From Erpobdella octoculata (Eukaryota; Annelida; Clitellata; Hirudinida; Erpobdellidae): 64,000 bases of DNA. Of this stretch, positions 35,870-46,636 are shown in pieces. A model generated the notes under the pieces. The model saw only the letters and a program-made list of their open reading frames with translations. It made no database searches and was not told the origin of the DNA. Position numbers and translations under genes: made by a program. The stretch spans positions 18,739,707-18,803,706 of the forward strand of contig OZ022239.1 in NCBI GenBank assembly GCA_963978895.1, read 5' to 3'. How positions within the stretch are numbered: the stretch's first letter is position 1; every line of letters starts with the position of its first letter.

Positions 35870-36025
35870 AAAAGGGCGAAAATATAAGGTCGAAAACAAA
35901 TGAGCGAACACAAAAGATCGAAACTAAAACGGGCGAATGATAAAAAGATCGCACGATAATAAGAGCGAAAATGAAAAGGGCGAAACTGAAAAGGGCGAAC
36001 AATAAAAAAGGCAAACGTTAAAAAA
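35870..36025. repeat. Degenerate GGGCGAAA/GATCGAAA repeat
   Basis: About ten units of the kind AAAA(G/A)(G/A)(G/T)CGAA(A/C) spaced 14-18 bp. Could be the subterminal region of an unidentified DNA transposon; no matching second end found. Confidence 0.5.
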
Positions 36026-36257
36026 GCGAAAACCTGAAATTGTTTATTTGCTAAGCATGAAACACAATCATTTCATTCTCTTTTGGGATGTCATCACAAC
36101 ACATCTATTTTTAATATTTCACTCTTTTTCTTTGAATATCTCTTTCTCGTGCACTCTTTTTTCTTTATCTCTCTTTTTGTTTTCTCTTTTTCTTTTTTGC
36201 TCTTCTTTTCTCTCTCTTTCTCTTTCTCAATCACTCAAAAAAAACATTTTAATACTT

Positions 36258-36259
<2 letters not shown>

Positions 36260-36317
<58 letters not shown>
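36260..36317. repeat. (TA)n microsatellite
   Basis: 58 bp TA run following a CTTTTTCT-rich tract. Confidence 0.95.
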
Positions 36318-36323
<6 letters not shown>

Positions 36324-36379
36324 TTATATTTTAAAAAAGTTTAAGAAAAAAGTCTAGTTCAAAACAATATGATACAGTG

Positions 36380-36601
36380 TCAAGCTTGCAAATTGAGATT
36401 ATGTGCAATTCCTCTTAAAAAGTCAAGGTGAGAACGGTTTTCGTAATCCGCAACAATCGTTTTAATGCGTTGTGCGCAATCTTTATATTTCTTTTTTGAT
36501 TTTGGCGGCTGACGTCCAGATGTATACTGCTCTATTTTCAACTCATTCAGGTTTTGTTCTTTTTTAAGTGCATCAATAAACTTCCAAATAGTTGGATGGC
36601 T
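36380..36601 (-). pseudogene. MULE-type transposase, C-terminal end
   Basis: On the - strand, HPTIWKFIDALKKEQNLNEL, then YKDCAQRIKTIVADYENR and LDFLRGIAHNLNLQA, then stop. This is the usual C-terminal stretch of MULE/FLYWCH-type transposases in animals. The open frame goes on upstream to 37075 only by chance, through the gag fragment read in antisense. Confidence 0.65.
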
Positions 36602-37000
36602 TGCACCTAGAAGAGGAGTACGAGTTCGATACAGATGATGAATTGAAGGAGGCTCTGAACAACATAATGGAAGAAAACAGGGCGGCGCGGGAGGAAAACA
36701 GAGCAGCACAGGAAGAATATAGAGCAGCCATGAACACGATGAAAAAAGAAAACCATGCGACACAGCAGGAAATGAAGAAATTGATTCTCGGTGGTCAGGT
36801 CGATCCTGAAAACAGAGTAGCAGAGGCCGGTGTGGCGTTGCTTTCAGAAAACAGCAACAGAGAAAATGAAAATAGGAGTGTTTCTGGCAGTGGTTTGCCT
36901 GAGTGCGGACTGGACGGTACGAATGTTGAGAGTTTGGCTGAGGCAGTGGTGGACACGGTTCTGGATTAGCGTATTGCTGGTAAAGAAAATGATGTGGGTT
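36592..37000 (+). pseudogene. Gag fragment related to the SAP-gag LTR element
   Basis: EEYEFDTDDELKEALNNIME followed by NRAAREENRAAQEEYRAAM and TQQEMKKL matches the region after the SAP domain in the element at 28112-28450. The SAP part is missing, cut at the junction with the MULE fragment. The frame ends at 36969. Confidence 0.65.
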
Positions 37001-37748
37001 GCTGCTACAGTTTGAGCTGGAGTCCACCAGCTGTGTCTCCCAACATGTGACACATGATGGCCGTGCAGACTGCACAGGTCAGGTGGGTCAGGAGGAGGAC
37101 AGTGAGAGGAAAAGTGGTCCAGTTTTGTGTCAGATGTAAATGATGCTACCCCGGATGAGTCGGCTGAGAACAGTCTGAGTGTGCTTCTATGGATGCTAGT
37201 GAGACTGAGGCCCAGAGCGGGTTGGTTAAAGATTGTGTGTTTTGGTGGTGACTCGCAGGAGTGGAACTAGAGCTTGGGAGGGTTTGACAATTCTGCACTG
37301 ACGACAATCCTGTGTTTCGGGGCCTGAGGAGCGGTGAAAGGTCGGAAACTGACTGTGTCGTGCAGTTGCGGGTTCGGTTGCGTGGAGTAGTCAGTGGCCT
37401 GGCGTGGCGCGCTGTGATTGACAGTCGTGTGTTAGGAGATTGGAATGTAGTAATTTGACGTGGTATTTAAGCCCACAACCCCGAATCGGAAGATCACACA
37501 GGCTCCAGCGAAACTGGAAGAAACTGCGTCAAACATTCAAAAGACCTCTCGAAATGATCTCGAAATAACCATGTTGTTTACGAATTGCGGTCAAGGTCAC
37601 GAGTGAATATTTTGTGTTCGTGGCCGAGTCACATTTCTCAAAAGCGACTATGCTCTTCGGGACGAACAGAATTAAGAAGGGGGTAATAAAGTAATATTGC
37701 TGATTTAATTATCAACTTCCGCTCGATCGACTTTATAGAATGTAAACC

Positions 37749-37780
<32 letters not shown>

Positions 37781-37860
37781 AATAGTAGGTATAAAAAAAC
37801 TTATCAAAGCTCATTTCTTATTTTCCAATAAACTGCAAAACTATTCCAGCTTCGCTCGCA
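37001..37860 (+). mobile_element. 3' part of an LTR element related to 26834-28726
   Basis: 37565-37690 matches the end of the internal region of the SAP-gag element: TTGTTTACGAATTGCGGTCA, GTGTTCGTGGCCGAGTC, GGGACGAACAGAATTAAG, then AGAAGGGGGTAATAA (polypurine tract). TTATTTTCCAATAAACTGCAAAAC at about 37818-37845 is LTR-like. An (ATT)n run sits at 37747-37780. Truncated at about 37855 by a Helitron-like element. Confidence 0.6.
37747..37780. repeat. (TTA)n microsatellite
   Basis: About 11 TTA units inside the degraded LTR. Confidence 0.95.
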
Positions 37861-38908
37861 TGAAATTAGAGAATTTGAACCGTGCATCCATAGGTGTCGG
37901 CTCGGCCCGTCGACAACTTGGCCCAGCCCGTTTCAAAACCAAAATTCCTGGCCCGGCACGGCCCGTCTAATTTGGGCCCGGCCCGTTTTTAAAGGCCTAG
38001 AAATTCTATATACTTGATGAAAAACTTCGGCCCGTCCCACCTTGACTTCAGGTTTGGCCCGGCCCGTCTGAAGACCCTAAAATCACTAAAATGTCTATAT
38101 GCTTAGTGAAAAACCTCGGTCTGTACTACCTTGATTTAAAGTTTAGCTTGTCCCGTAAAAAGACCCTAAAATAACGGCTTGGCCCGACCGGTGATAAACT
38201 GGACTCAGCTACTTTTAACCTGCACAAAACCTCAAAATACTAAGTTTTACATCTGTAATGCTTGCAGTTGTTGAGTAGCAGTTATTTAAAAATCAAATAA
38301 CACTTATTTTGACCCCACATTTGAAGTCATGGAAACCAAAGTTTTAAAAAATGGTGAAACACGTACATCTTTTTTTTTTTGAGTAGATACTAAGTATTAA
38401 TTTTTACATCTGTAGCAATTACAGTTGTTGAGTAGCAGTTACTTTAAAAACCAAATAACCCTATTTTCCACCCCACATTTGAAGTCCTGGAAACCAAATT
38501 TTCAAAAAATGGTGAAACAAGTATATCATTATTTTTAGAGTAGAAACTAAATACTAATTTTTACTTTTGTAGCATTCACAGTTTTTGAGTAGCAGCTACT
38601 TTAAAAAACCAAGTAATCTTATTGTCCACTCCACATTTGAGGTCCGGGAAACCGAATTTTCAAGAAGAATCCATATAAAAAATTTCAAATTCTCCTCATT
38701 TTTGGTTTTCGAGATATACATTGTTTTAGAAAAATGTTTGTTTTCCAGTTTCTTCCCCTCAGGACAAAATTTTCAAAAATCCTTTCTTAGTGGATGCTTA
38801 CGCAATAAAAGTAATATAAGTTCCAAATTTAACGTTCCTAGGATGAGGCGTTTGAGCTCGGCGTTGATTATCAGTCAGTCAGTCAGGACATGTTCTTTTA
38901 TATATATA
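37855..38908 (-). mobile_element. Helitron-like family 2, copy A (3' truncated)
   Basis: Shares its whole plan with copy B: CGCATGAAATTAGAGAATTTG, an array rich in GGCCCGGCCCGT, two to three units of the 160-bp minisatellite, then ATGAGGCGTTTGAGCTCGGC and TCAGTCAGTCAGTCAGGACA with a TA-rich end. On the - strand the TA-rich end would be the 5' side. The CTAG side is missing. Confidence 0.5.
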
Positions 38909-38910
38909 CT

Positions 38911-40334
38911 AGTAGTGCCCGTAGCGGCTTAGCTCGCATGAAACTAGAGAATTTGAACCGTGCATACATAGTAGAGTACTGTACGGATCAATTTTTTAGG
39001 TCTCGGCTCGGCCCGTCGACAACTTGGCCCAACCCGTTTCAAAAACCAAAATTCTTGGCCCGGCACGGCCCGTCTAATATGGGCCCAGCCCGTTTTTACA
39101 GGCCTAGAAGTTCTATATACTTGATGAAAAACTTCGGCCGATCCACCTTGACTTCAGGCTTAGCCCGGCCCGTCTGAACACCCTAAAATCACTAAGATGT
39201 CTATATACTTGGTTAAAAATCTCGGCCCGTCCCACCTTGATTTAAGGTTTGGGCAGGGCCGTATGAAGACCCTAAAATAACGGCTTGGCCCGTCCGTCCG
39301 GTGATAAACTGAACTCATCTACTTTTAACCGGCACAAAACCTCAAAATACTAATTTTCACATCTGTAGCACTTACAGTTTTTGAGTAGCAGTTATTTTAA
39401 AATCAAATAACCTTTTTTCCACTTCACGTTTGAGGTCCTGGAAACCAAATTTTCAAAAAATGGTGAAACACGTATATCATTATTTTTAGAGTAGAAACTA
39501 AATACTAATTTTACTTTTGTAGCATTTACAGTTTTTGAGTAGCAGTTACTTTAAAAACCAAGTAACCCTATTTTCCACCCCATATTTGAAGTCCTGAAAA
39601 CAAAATTTTCAAAAAATGGTATAACATGTATATCATTATTTCTGGAGTAGAAACCAGATACTAATTTTTACTCTTGTATCATCTACAGTTTTCGAGTAGC
39701 AGTTACATTAAAAACCAAATAACCTTATTTTCCACCCCACATTTGAGGTCCTGGAAACCAAATTTTAAAGAAATTGTAAAACACGTATATCTTTATTTTT
39801 AGAATAGAAACTAAATACTAATTTTTACATCTGTGGTATTTACAGTTTTTGAGTAGCAGTTACTTTAAAAAACAAATAACCTTATTTTCCACCCCACATT
39901 TGAAGTCCTGGAAACCAAATTTTCAAAAAATGCTAAAACACGTATTTCATTATTTTTGGAGTAGAAACTAAATACTAATTTTTACTCCTGTAGCATTCAC
40001 AGTTTTTAAGTAGCAGCTACTTTAAAAACCAAATAACTCAATTTTCCAACCCACATTTGAGGTCCGGAAAACTCGTATTTTTTTATTTTTCAAGAAGAAT
40101 CCATATAACAAATTTCAAAATCTCCTCATTTTTGGTTTTCGAGATATACATTGTTTTAGAAAAAAGTTTGTTTTCCAGTTTTTTCCCCTTAGGAGTAAAA
40201 TTTTCAAAAATCCTTTCTTAGTGGATGTTTACGCAATAAAAGTAATATAAGTTCCAAATTTCACGTTCCTAGGATGAGGCGTTTGAGCTCGGCGTTGATT
40301 ATCAGTCAGTCAGTCAGTCAGGACATGTTATTAT
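38911..40334 (-). mobile_element. Helitron-like family 2, copy B, head-to-tail with copy A
   Basis: Starts on the + strand with CTAGTAGTGCCCGTAGCGGC (on the - strand a GCC..GGGC mini-hairpin followed by CTAG and T, as at Helitron 3' ends) and ends with TCAGTCAGTCAGTCAGGACA. It contains the GGCCCG array (39000-39300) and about five 155-162-bp minisatellite units (39360-40070). No Rep/helicase frame. Classification rests on end structure only. Confidence 0.5.
39360..40075. repeat. Minisatellite, about 160-bp unit, about 4.5 copies
   Basis: Units with ACAGTTTTTGAGTAGCAGTT, CCACCCCACATTTGAAGTCC and AGTAGAAACTAAATACTAAT recur near 39371, 39531, 39690, 39844 and 40000. Copy A has similar units near 38263, 38424 and 38576. 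Confidence 0.85.
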
Positions 40335-40337
40335 ATA

Positions 40338-40837
40338 CTAGCGGGGTTACCCGGCGTTGCCCGGGGTTTTTTAGAGGTTTTTCTAATGTTTGTCTCTCTC
40401 GCTCCCGTTTCCTTCTCCACTTTCCCGTTTTCGTCGCGTTCCCGGTCGCTTTTCCGCTCTCGGTCGTTTTCCAGCTCCCGTTCGCTTTCCCGCTCAGAAG
40501 TTTTGTTATCGATTTTCTCTCTTGCTCGCGTTTCCTTCCAAGCTTGCTCTCCCGATTCCAGTCGCTTTCCGCGTTCCCGGTCGCTTTCCGCGTTCCCGGT
40601 TGCTTTCCCGTTCCCGGTCGCTTTCCCGTTCCCTGTCGCTTTCCCGTTCCCGGTCGCTTTCCCGTTCCCGGTCGCTTTCCCGTTCCCGGTCGCTTTCCCG
40701 TTCCCGCTCACGCTTGCTCTCCCGTTCCCGGTCATGCTTGCTCTCCCATTCCCGGTCACGGTTGCTCTCCCGTTCACGCTCATTTTTTCTTTTCCATTCT
40801 TTCATAACTTCTGTTAGCCTATAAAACGTAAAATAGA
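40338..40837 (-). mobile_element. Helitron-like element, non-autonomous, with 18-bp internal repeats
   Basis: On the - strand it begins A/TCTATTTTACG (40837) and ends with a hairpin (CCCGGGCAACGCCGGG) plus CTAG/T (40338). TC start, hairpin about 10 nt before CTRR, and insertion between A and T are Helitron hallmarks. The middle is a CCCGTTCCCGGTCGCTTT array. No Rep/helicase. Confidence 0.75.
40560..40770. repeat. 18-bp minisatellite (CCCGTTCCCGGTCGCTTT)n
   Basis: About eight near-identical 18-bp units, then diverged ones. Because 18 is a multiple of three, every frame stays open and codes short repeats such as RERESD or SGKATG; these are not genes. Confidence 0.9.
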
Positions 40838-40847
40838 TTTGCTAAGA

Positions 40848-41175
40848 CTATATATATATATATGATTGTTTGTGGGTTAGTTTGTCTATTATAGAAACGG
40901 GAAAGCGACCCGGAACGGACAGCGAGCGGGAACGGAAAAGCAAGCGTGAGCGGGAATGGGAGAGCAAACGTGAGCGGGAAAGCGACCGGGAGTGGTAAAG
41001 CGACCGGGAGCGGGAAAGCGACCGGGAGCGGGAAAGCGACCGGGAGCGGGAAAACGACCGAAAACGGGAAAGCGAACGGGAGTGGGAAAGCAGGTGGGAA
41101 AGGAAACGGGAGAGAAAGAGACAAACATTAGAAAAACCTCTAAAAAACCCGGGCAACGCCGGGTATCTCCGCTAG
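40848..41175 (+). mobile_element. Helitron-like element, opposite orientation
   Basis: The 3' end is clear: AAACCCGGGCAACGCCGGGT hairpin (41148-41164), eight bases, CTAG (41172-41175), then T. The middle repeats GACCGGGAGCGGGAAAGC. The 5' end lies in a TA run near 40848 and has lost its TC. Confidence 0.7.
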
Positions 41176-41261
41176 TACATACATAAACACACACACAGAC
41201 ACACATACATGCACATACACATACATACATACACACATACATACGCATATACATATATATA

Positions 41262-41460
41262 TAGTTCCCGCTCGCTCACCCGCTCCGCTCCGCTCATTTT
41301 GTGATGGATTTCAAATTTTTTTTTTTATTTGACTCCCCTTGACTCTCAAGGTTGTGTGAAAATTTCATTACGATCGGATGAATGGTGTAGCAATGCATAA
41401 AGGACATTAACATATAAACATATATACATATATACAAACATTCATTTTTATATATATAGA
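41262..41460 (-). mobile_element. Helitron-like 5' fragment
   Basis: On the - strand it starts A/TCTATATATATAAAAATG (41460) and continues with TTTATGCATTGCTACACCAT and CATTCATCCGATCGTAATGA, as in the intact copy at 48087-48406. It stops in the GAGCGGGAAC region at a TA/CA-rich tract. Confidence 0.7.
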
Positions 41461-41484
41461 TATATAGATATAGATTAATCGTTA

Positions 41485-42140
41485 TACAAGCTCATAACTG
41501 GATAAGGCAGCGGATTTCACCCCCCTCCTGAAAAATTCTAAGACATGTAATGTTATGAACTTTATAAGCCTGTAAACCGTTATAAAAGTTCATAACTGGA
41601 TAAGGCAGCGGATTTCGTCCCCCCCCCCAAATTCAAGATATGTACCTATTTTTTAGCTCAATAATAAGGCAGCTGATTTCGCCCCCCCCCCCCTGAAAAA
41701 TTCTAAGACATGTACTTTTTTGAACTTTATAAACCTGTTATGTAGCTGGATAAAACAGCGTATTTTGCCCCCCCCCCCCATTCTAAGATATGTACCTACT
41801 TTTTCGAACTTTATTAACCTGTAAACTGCTATACAAGTTCATAACTGGATAAGTAAGCAGATTTCGCACCCCCCCAAATTCTAAGATACGTACCTATTTT
41901 TCGAACCTGTATAGAAGTTCATAGCTCGATAAGGCAGCGAATTTCGCCCCCCCCCCCCTGAAAAATTCTAAGACATGTACTTTTTTGAACTTTATAAACC
42001 TGTTATGTAGTGTTTAGCTAGATAAGGCAGCGTATTTCGCCCTCCCCCCTTGCCGAAAAATTCTAAGTTATGTACCTTTTTGAAATGTATAAGCCTGTAA
42101 ACCGTTATTCTGGTACATAGCTGGTTAAAGCAGCGTATTC
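41485..42140. repeat. Imperfect tandem repeat with poly-C runs
   Basis: Seven or so units built of CATAACTGGATAAGGCAGCG, TTTCGCCCCCCCCC, TGAAAAATTCTAAGACATGT and TGAACTTTATAAACCTGT, 85-140 bp each, with C-runs of 7-12. Confidence 0.8.
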
Positions 42141-43628
42141 AGGAATAGTCACAAAATTGTGAATGTTGGGTATCTATCAACACACCTGCAATATAGTGTA
42201 TTTTGTATCCAATGCGGTTAACTTATTAACGCATCACTGCAAACATCTCAGCAAAACCTTGGGATGCAACTTTTTCTCACGGCCCACTTATATTTGAAAA
42301 AAATCTAAAACTTTTTAAAGCCTTTCTTTAATTTTTCTTCCAAAAAACTGATGACCGGAGTTGCTTTTTCAAAATATTTTCAAAGCCACTTTTTTATTTT
42401 TTCTGTGTAAAAACTGATAGCTGATGACCGGGAGAGGGGGCTATCCGGAAGTAGTTTATCCATACATGTTAAACCACTTCAGGGGGCCCACTAGTTGGCC
42501 TATCCAACCTCAAAAACCTAAAATATCAGAATAGAAGCTTGAAGTGTAGCTATATAAAATTACAGATTGTGTTTAAATTAAAAAACAAAACAGAAAATTA
42601 ATTCTGTAATGCAAAGATTTACGATAAATATTGATTATTTTTATTTATTGCACTTTTTGTCATTTTATTTTTATAAACTATTCCAGCAAATCCAAAATGA
42701 AGTCATAAAAATAATAAACAATATGGGTGTTGCTGATGCACCTTGGTTTTACATATAATATTTGCATTGTCTTTTTAACTCCCGATATAATTTTAGTGGT
42801 TTTTTGGCCATTGTCATTTCGCCCCCTTTTAGAGATAGCTCGACCCCCCCCCCCAGAGCATGATGTCTAGTTGCGGGGCTGCGACGGGTCTTGGTGATAG
42901 TCAGGAATTAAGTTTTGTAAAGCTTAGATTCTAGGCTACAGATAAACAAAAAAATTAATTTTATTAAAGGCGTTTAAAAAATTAAACTTCAATTTAAAAA
43001 TAGTTAAGAGGGGCGGGTCCCTGGGGCCCCTCTATATAGATTGTCACTGCTTTTGGTTGCATCAAATCTTAAATCGGATAGGGCTAGTCATATCATATTA
43101 AAAAATACTCAAAAACTTACTCTGAAAAATATTGGTTTGCTGGCTATAAAGTGTTACTGAATAAGAGTCTTTTTTAATTTCTTTATTTCCGGGATAAACA
43201 TGATAGGTCTCGTTTGTTGAGGCCTGCCTGTTTGATTAAATTAATCTTGGCCTGCTATAGATATTCACTATTACTTGTAACTATTGAAGCAATAATATTG
43301 CATTGGAGGTTTGTTAGAAATTGTTTAGTATTGTTTTTACAACTTATATTTGTTTTATCCTGTAGTCTGGTGCTGTTTCTGCTGGATAATCAAGGTGTGC
43401 GTCGAGAATTTACGCTACAGCACAGTAGTTAGTATTAGTAGTACAGTCATCGGAAGTGTTTGCATGTTAATCCGACAAATGAGCGCATTACAGATGAGTG
43501 ATCGAATGATTAAAATTTAACAAATCTGGTTTTTTTTATTACATGTCACTGGCTGAACTTTATAAAATAAAAAGAAAGTACTGTGATATTTTACTATTTT
43601 TACAACATTGATGGTTGATGGATGACCG
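42141..43628. other. Decayed repeats, no gene
   Basis: 42230-42540 resembles 16370-16850. C-rich AGCTCGACCCCCCCCCCCCAG words occur near 42840. Nothing codes for a recognisable protein. Confidence 0.4.
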
Positions 43629-43636
43629 TAGTCGTA

Positions 43637-45718
43637 ACTGGAGTGAAGCTAGCAGATGCTCGTTGTATGGCGATAGATGTATCTTAATGTATGGGTGAAG
43701 CTAGCAGATGCTCAAATAAATTTATTTAAAAAAAAAAAAAAAGTATCGGTAATAGAAGAAATATACTTTATATAATCAAATATGTAAACAGATTTGTGAC
43801 ACAAGTGTTATTTACCGAAAAAATTGACTTTGATGAAATGTAAACAAATAATGGAAGCGCTTCTGTTCCATAGTGAAACACCGCTGAACTTTGACCGACG
43901 ATATCTCGGTAACTAGCATTTACAGAAATTTTTTATTTAGCTTTTTATATTTATCTATAGTGATATTATACTTGTGCAAAGTTTCGTTTTGACACAAGTT
44001 GTTTTAATATCTGGCCGACTCAGGAGAAAATGTACGAGTTTGGTTGTTTCCATAGTGAAACACCGCTGAACTTTGACCGACGATATCTCGGTAACTAGCA
44101 TTTACAGAAATTTTTTATTTAGCTTTTTATATTTATCTATAGTGATATTATACTTGTGCAAAGTTTCGTTTTGACACAAGTTGTTTTAATATCTGGCCGA
44201 CTCAGGAGAAAATGTACGAGTTTGGTCGTTTCCATAGTGGAACACCGCTGAACTTTGACCGACGATATCTCGGTAACTAGCATTTACAGAAATTTTTTAT
44301 TTAGCTTTTTATATTTATCTATAGTGATATTATACTTGTGCAAAGTTTCGTTTTGACACAAGTTGTTTTAATATCTGGCCGACTCAGGAGAAAATGTACG
44401 AGTTTGGTCGTTTCCATAGTGAAACACCGCTGAACTTTGACCGACGATATCTCGGTAACTAGCCTTTACAGAAATTTTTTATTTAGCTTTTTATATTTAT
44501 CTATAGTGATATTATACTTGTGCAAAGTTTCGTTTTGACACAAGTTGTTTTAATATCTGGCCGACTCAGGAGAAAATGTACGAGTTTGGTCGTTTCCATA
44601 GTGGAACACCGCTGAACTTTGACCGACGATATCTCGGTAACTAGCATTTACAGAAATTTTTTATTTAGCTTTTTATATTTATCTATAGTGATATTATACT
44701 TGTGCAAAGTTTCGTTTTGACACAAGTTGTTTTAATATCTGGCCGACTCAGGAGAAAATGTACGAGTTTGGTCGTTTCCATAGTGAAACACCGCTGAACT
44801 TTGACCGACGATATCTCGGTAACTAGCATTTACAGAAATTTTTTATTTAGCTTTTTATATTTATCTATAGTGATATTATACTTGTGCAAAGTTTCGTTTT
44901 GACACAAGTTGTTTTAATATCTGGCCGACTCAGGAGAAAATGTACGAGTTTGGTCGTTTCCATAGTGAAACACCGCTGAACTTTGACCGACGATATCTCG
45001 GTAACTAGCATTTACAGAAATTTTTTATTTAGCTTTTTATATTTATCTATAGTGATATTATACTTGTGCAAAGTTTGTTTTGACACAAGTTGTTTTAATA
45101 TCTGGCCGACTCAGGAGAAAATGTACGAGTTTGGTCGTCTCCACAATGAAACACCACTGAACTTTGGCAGACGATATCTCGGTAACTAACAAATGGAAAA
45201 AATGTTCAACTTGGGTAAATAAAACAAAGCTGTTTAAATAAAAAATCTTGTAAATGTTAGTTACCGAGATATCGTCGGTCAAAGTTCAGCGGTGTTTCAC
45301 TGTAGAGACTACCAAACTCGTACATTTTCTCCTGAGTCGGCCAGATATTAAAAGAACTTGTGTCAAAACGAAATTTTGCACAAGTATAATATCACTATAG
45401 ATAAATATAAAAAGCTAAATAAAAAATTTCTGTAAATGTTAGTTACCGAGATATCGTCGGTCAAAGTTAAGCGGTGTTTCACTATGGAACAGAAGCGCTT
45501 CCATTATTTGTTTACATTTCATCAAAGTCAATTTTTTCGGTAAATAACACTTGTGTCACAAATCTGTTTACATATTTGATTATATAAAGTATATTTCTTC
45601 TATTACCGATACTTTTTTTTTTTTAAAAAATAAATTTATTTGAGCATCTGCTAGCTTCACCCATACATTAAGATACATCTATCGCCATACAACGAGCATC
45701 TGCTAGCTTCACTCCAGT
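43637..45718. mobile_element. Foldback-type element with 182-bp tandem array and 8-bp target duplication
   Basis: The ends are long inverted repeats: ACTGGAGTGAAGCTAGCAGA (43637) and its complement ending at 45718. They match over about 230 bp, including a second GTGAAGCTAGCAGATGCTC and a poly-A/T run. Direct flanks TAGTCGTA at 43629-43636 and 45719-45726 are a perfect 8-bp target duplication. Inside, the left arm continues with eight 182-bp units (43868-45190) and the right arm has about 1.3 units in reverse (45255-45490). No protein frame. Structure is like Drosophila Foldback elements; the family is unknown to me. Confidence 0.92.
43868..45190. repeat. Tandem array, 182-bp unit, about 7.3 copies
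   Basis: The phrase CCATAGTG(A/G)AACACCGCTG starts units at 43868, 44050, 44232, 44414, 44596, 44778 and 44960, exactly 182 bp apart, with a diverged unit at 45141. Units differ by very few bases (GTGAAAC or GTGGAAC), so the array was homogenised recently. Confidence 0.97.
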
Positions 45719-45799
45719 TAGTCGTAGTCCCAGGCGTACATCTCCCCAATAAAGTTGACTATGCCACCACATATAACTAAAATATTTGTACGACTCTAA

Positions 45800-45879
45800 A
45801 AGGAATCAAACCCACATGTCTATGACAACACGTCTTGCCTAGAGGCAAGCGCTCTTACCACTGGGCCACTGACCATCAG

Positions 45880-45884
<5 letters not shown>
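45800..45884 (-). mobile_element. tRNA-derived SINE head
   Basis: On the - strand TGGCCCAGTGGTAAGAGCGC resembles a Pol III A box and GGGTTTGATTCC a B box, about 50 nt apart. No cloverleaf or discriminator structure makes it a tRNA gene. A TA tract follows on one side. Confidence 0.6.

Positions 45885-45944
<60 letters not shown>
45885..45944. repeat. (TA)n microsatellite
   Basis: 60 bp of TA next to the SINE head. Confidence 0.95.
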
Positions 45945-45950
<6 letters not shown>

Positions 45951-46163
45951 ATTCCTTCCAGAGTCATATAAATATATATATTTATATGTGGAAGCAGTTT
46001 AAGACATCCTGTTATAGGCTCTTGAAACATTTCAATGCAATGTTTTACTTAGTAAATTATCTAGCTGTCGAGCCAAAGTTGGGAGTTGTTGATCCCATCA
46101 TAGTCAAGTCTAATGTTAAGTAGCTCTGAAAGACTGGGACTTCTAGCCATCACATATTGGTGA

Positions 46164-46215
46164 TGGTTGGTGGCTCAATGGTAAGAGCTCTTGTATTTAG
46201 GCGATGCGGTGTTGC
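46164..46215 (+). mobile_element. Possible SINE head, decayed
   Basis: GGTTGGTGGCTCAATGGTAA resembles the A-box region of the - strand SINE head at 45800-45884; the B box is no longer clear. Confidence 0.4.
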
Positions 46216-46439
46216 AGTAGAGTTGTGTATATATATATAAATATATATACATGTGTGTGTATGTAATCTTCCAGGATAGCGGGCTGGACCAATTTCGATA
46301 CCGAAACCAGGAAATTGCTACATTTATAAAATCAGCAACAGAATAATAATGAAATGCATTAAAAATAATTTTAACAGAAAAACATTTTAAAATGTCAATT
46401 TGAACAGAAATAAGAGCAGTTGAGTTCCAATACACGAAG

Positions 46440-46636
46440 TAGGGATGTCACGGGTACAACTTTTTTACTTATTTTGGGTTCGGGCTCTTGAATTTTCGGG
46501 TTTTAATTTTTCCAAAAACTGTGTTCGGGTTTTCAACTTTTCAAACATCGGGTTTTCAATTTTTAAAATTTCGGGTTTCAAATTATAAACTTTTGGGTTT
46601 GATTCGAGTTTGGGTAGTACCTGTCACACATACCTC
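46440..46636. mobile_element. Short decayed Ac-like hAT element (GGGTTC family)
   Basis: Left end TAGGGATGTCACGGGTAC as in 4744-5679 and 25266-26791, GGGTTCGGG and TTTCGGGTTT units inside, right end degenerate (GTAGTACCTGTCACACAT). Confidence 0.6.

Noticed and set aside
36602..37075. N-terminal part of a 231-codon minus-strand frame
   Set aside because: It is antisense to the gag fragment. Only the last 70 codons (36380-36601) resemble a MULE transposase.
40274..41254. Overlapping frames rich in RERESD, SGKATG or RFPVPG repeats
   Set aside because: The 18-bp Helitron repeat is a multiple of three and has no stop in any frame, so all frames stay open. No start context or conserved domain.
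43868..45190. Regularly spaced repeats as a CRISPR-like array
   Set aside because: Units are contiguous 182-bp copies without unique spacers, inside an inverted-repeat element of an animal genome.
45800..45884. Functional tRNA gene on the minus strand
   Set aside because: A- and B-box-like words are present but no cloverleaf can be drawn and the B box is changed (GGTTTGATTCC); a SINE head fits better.
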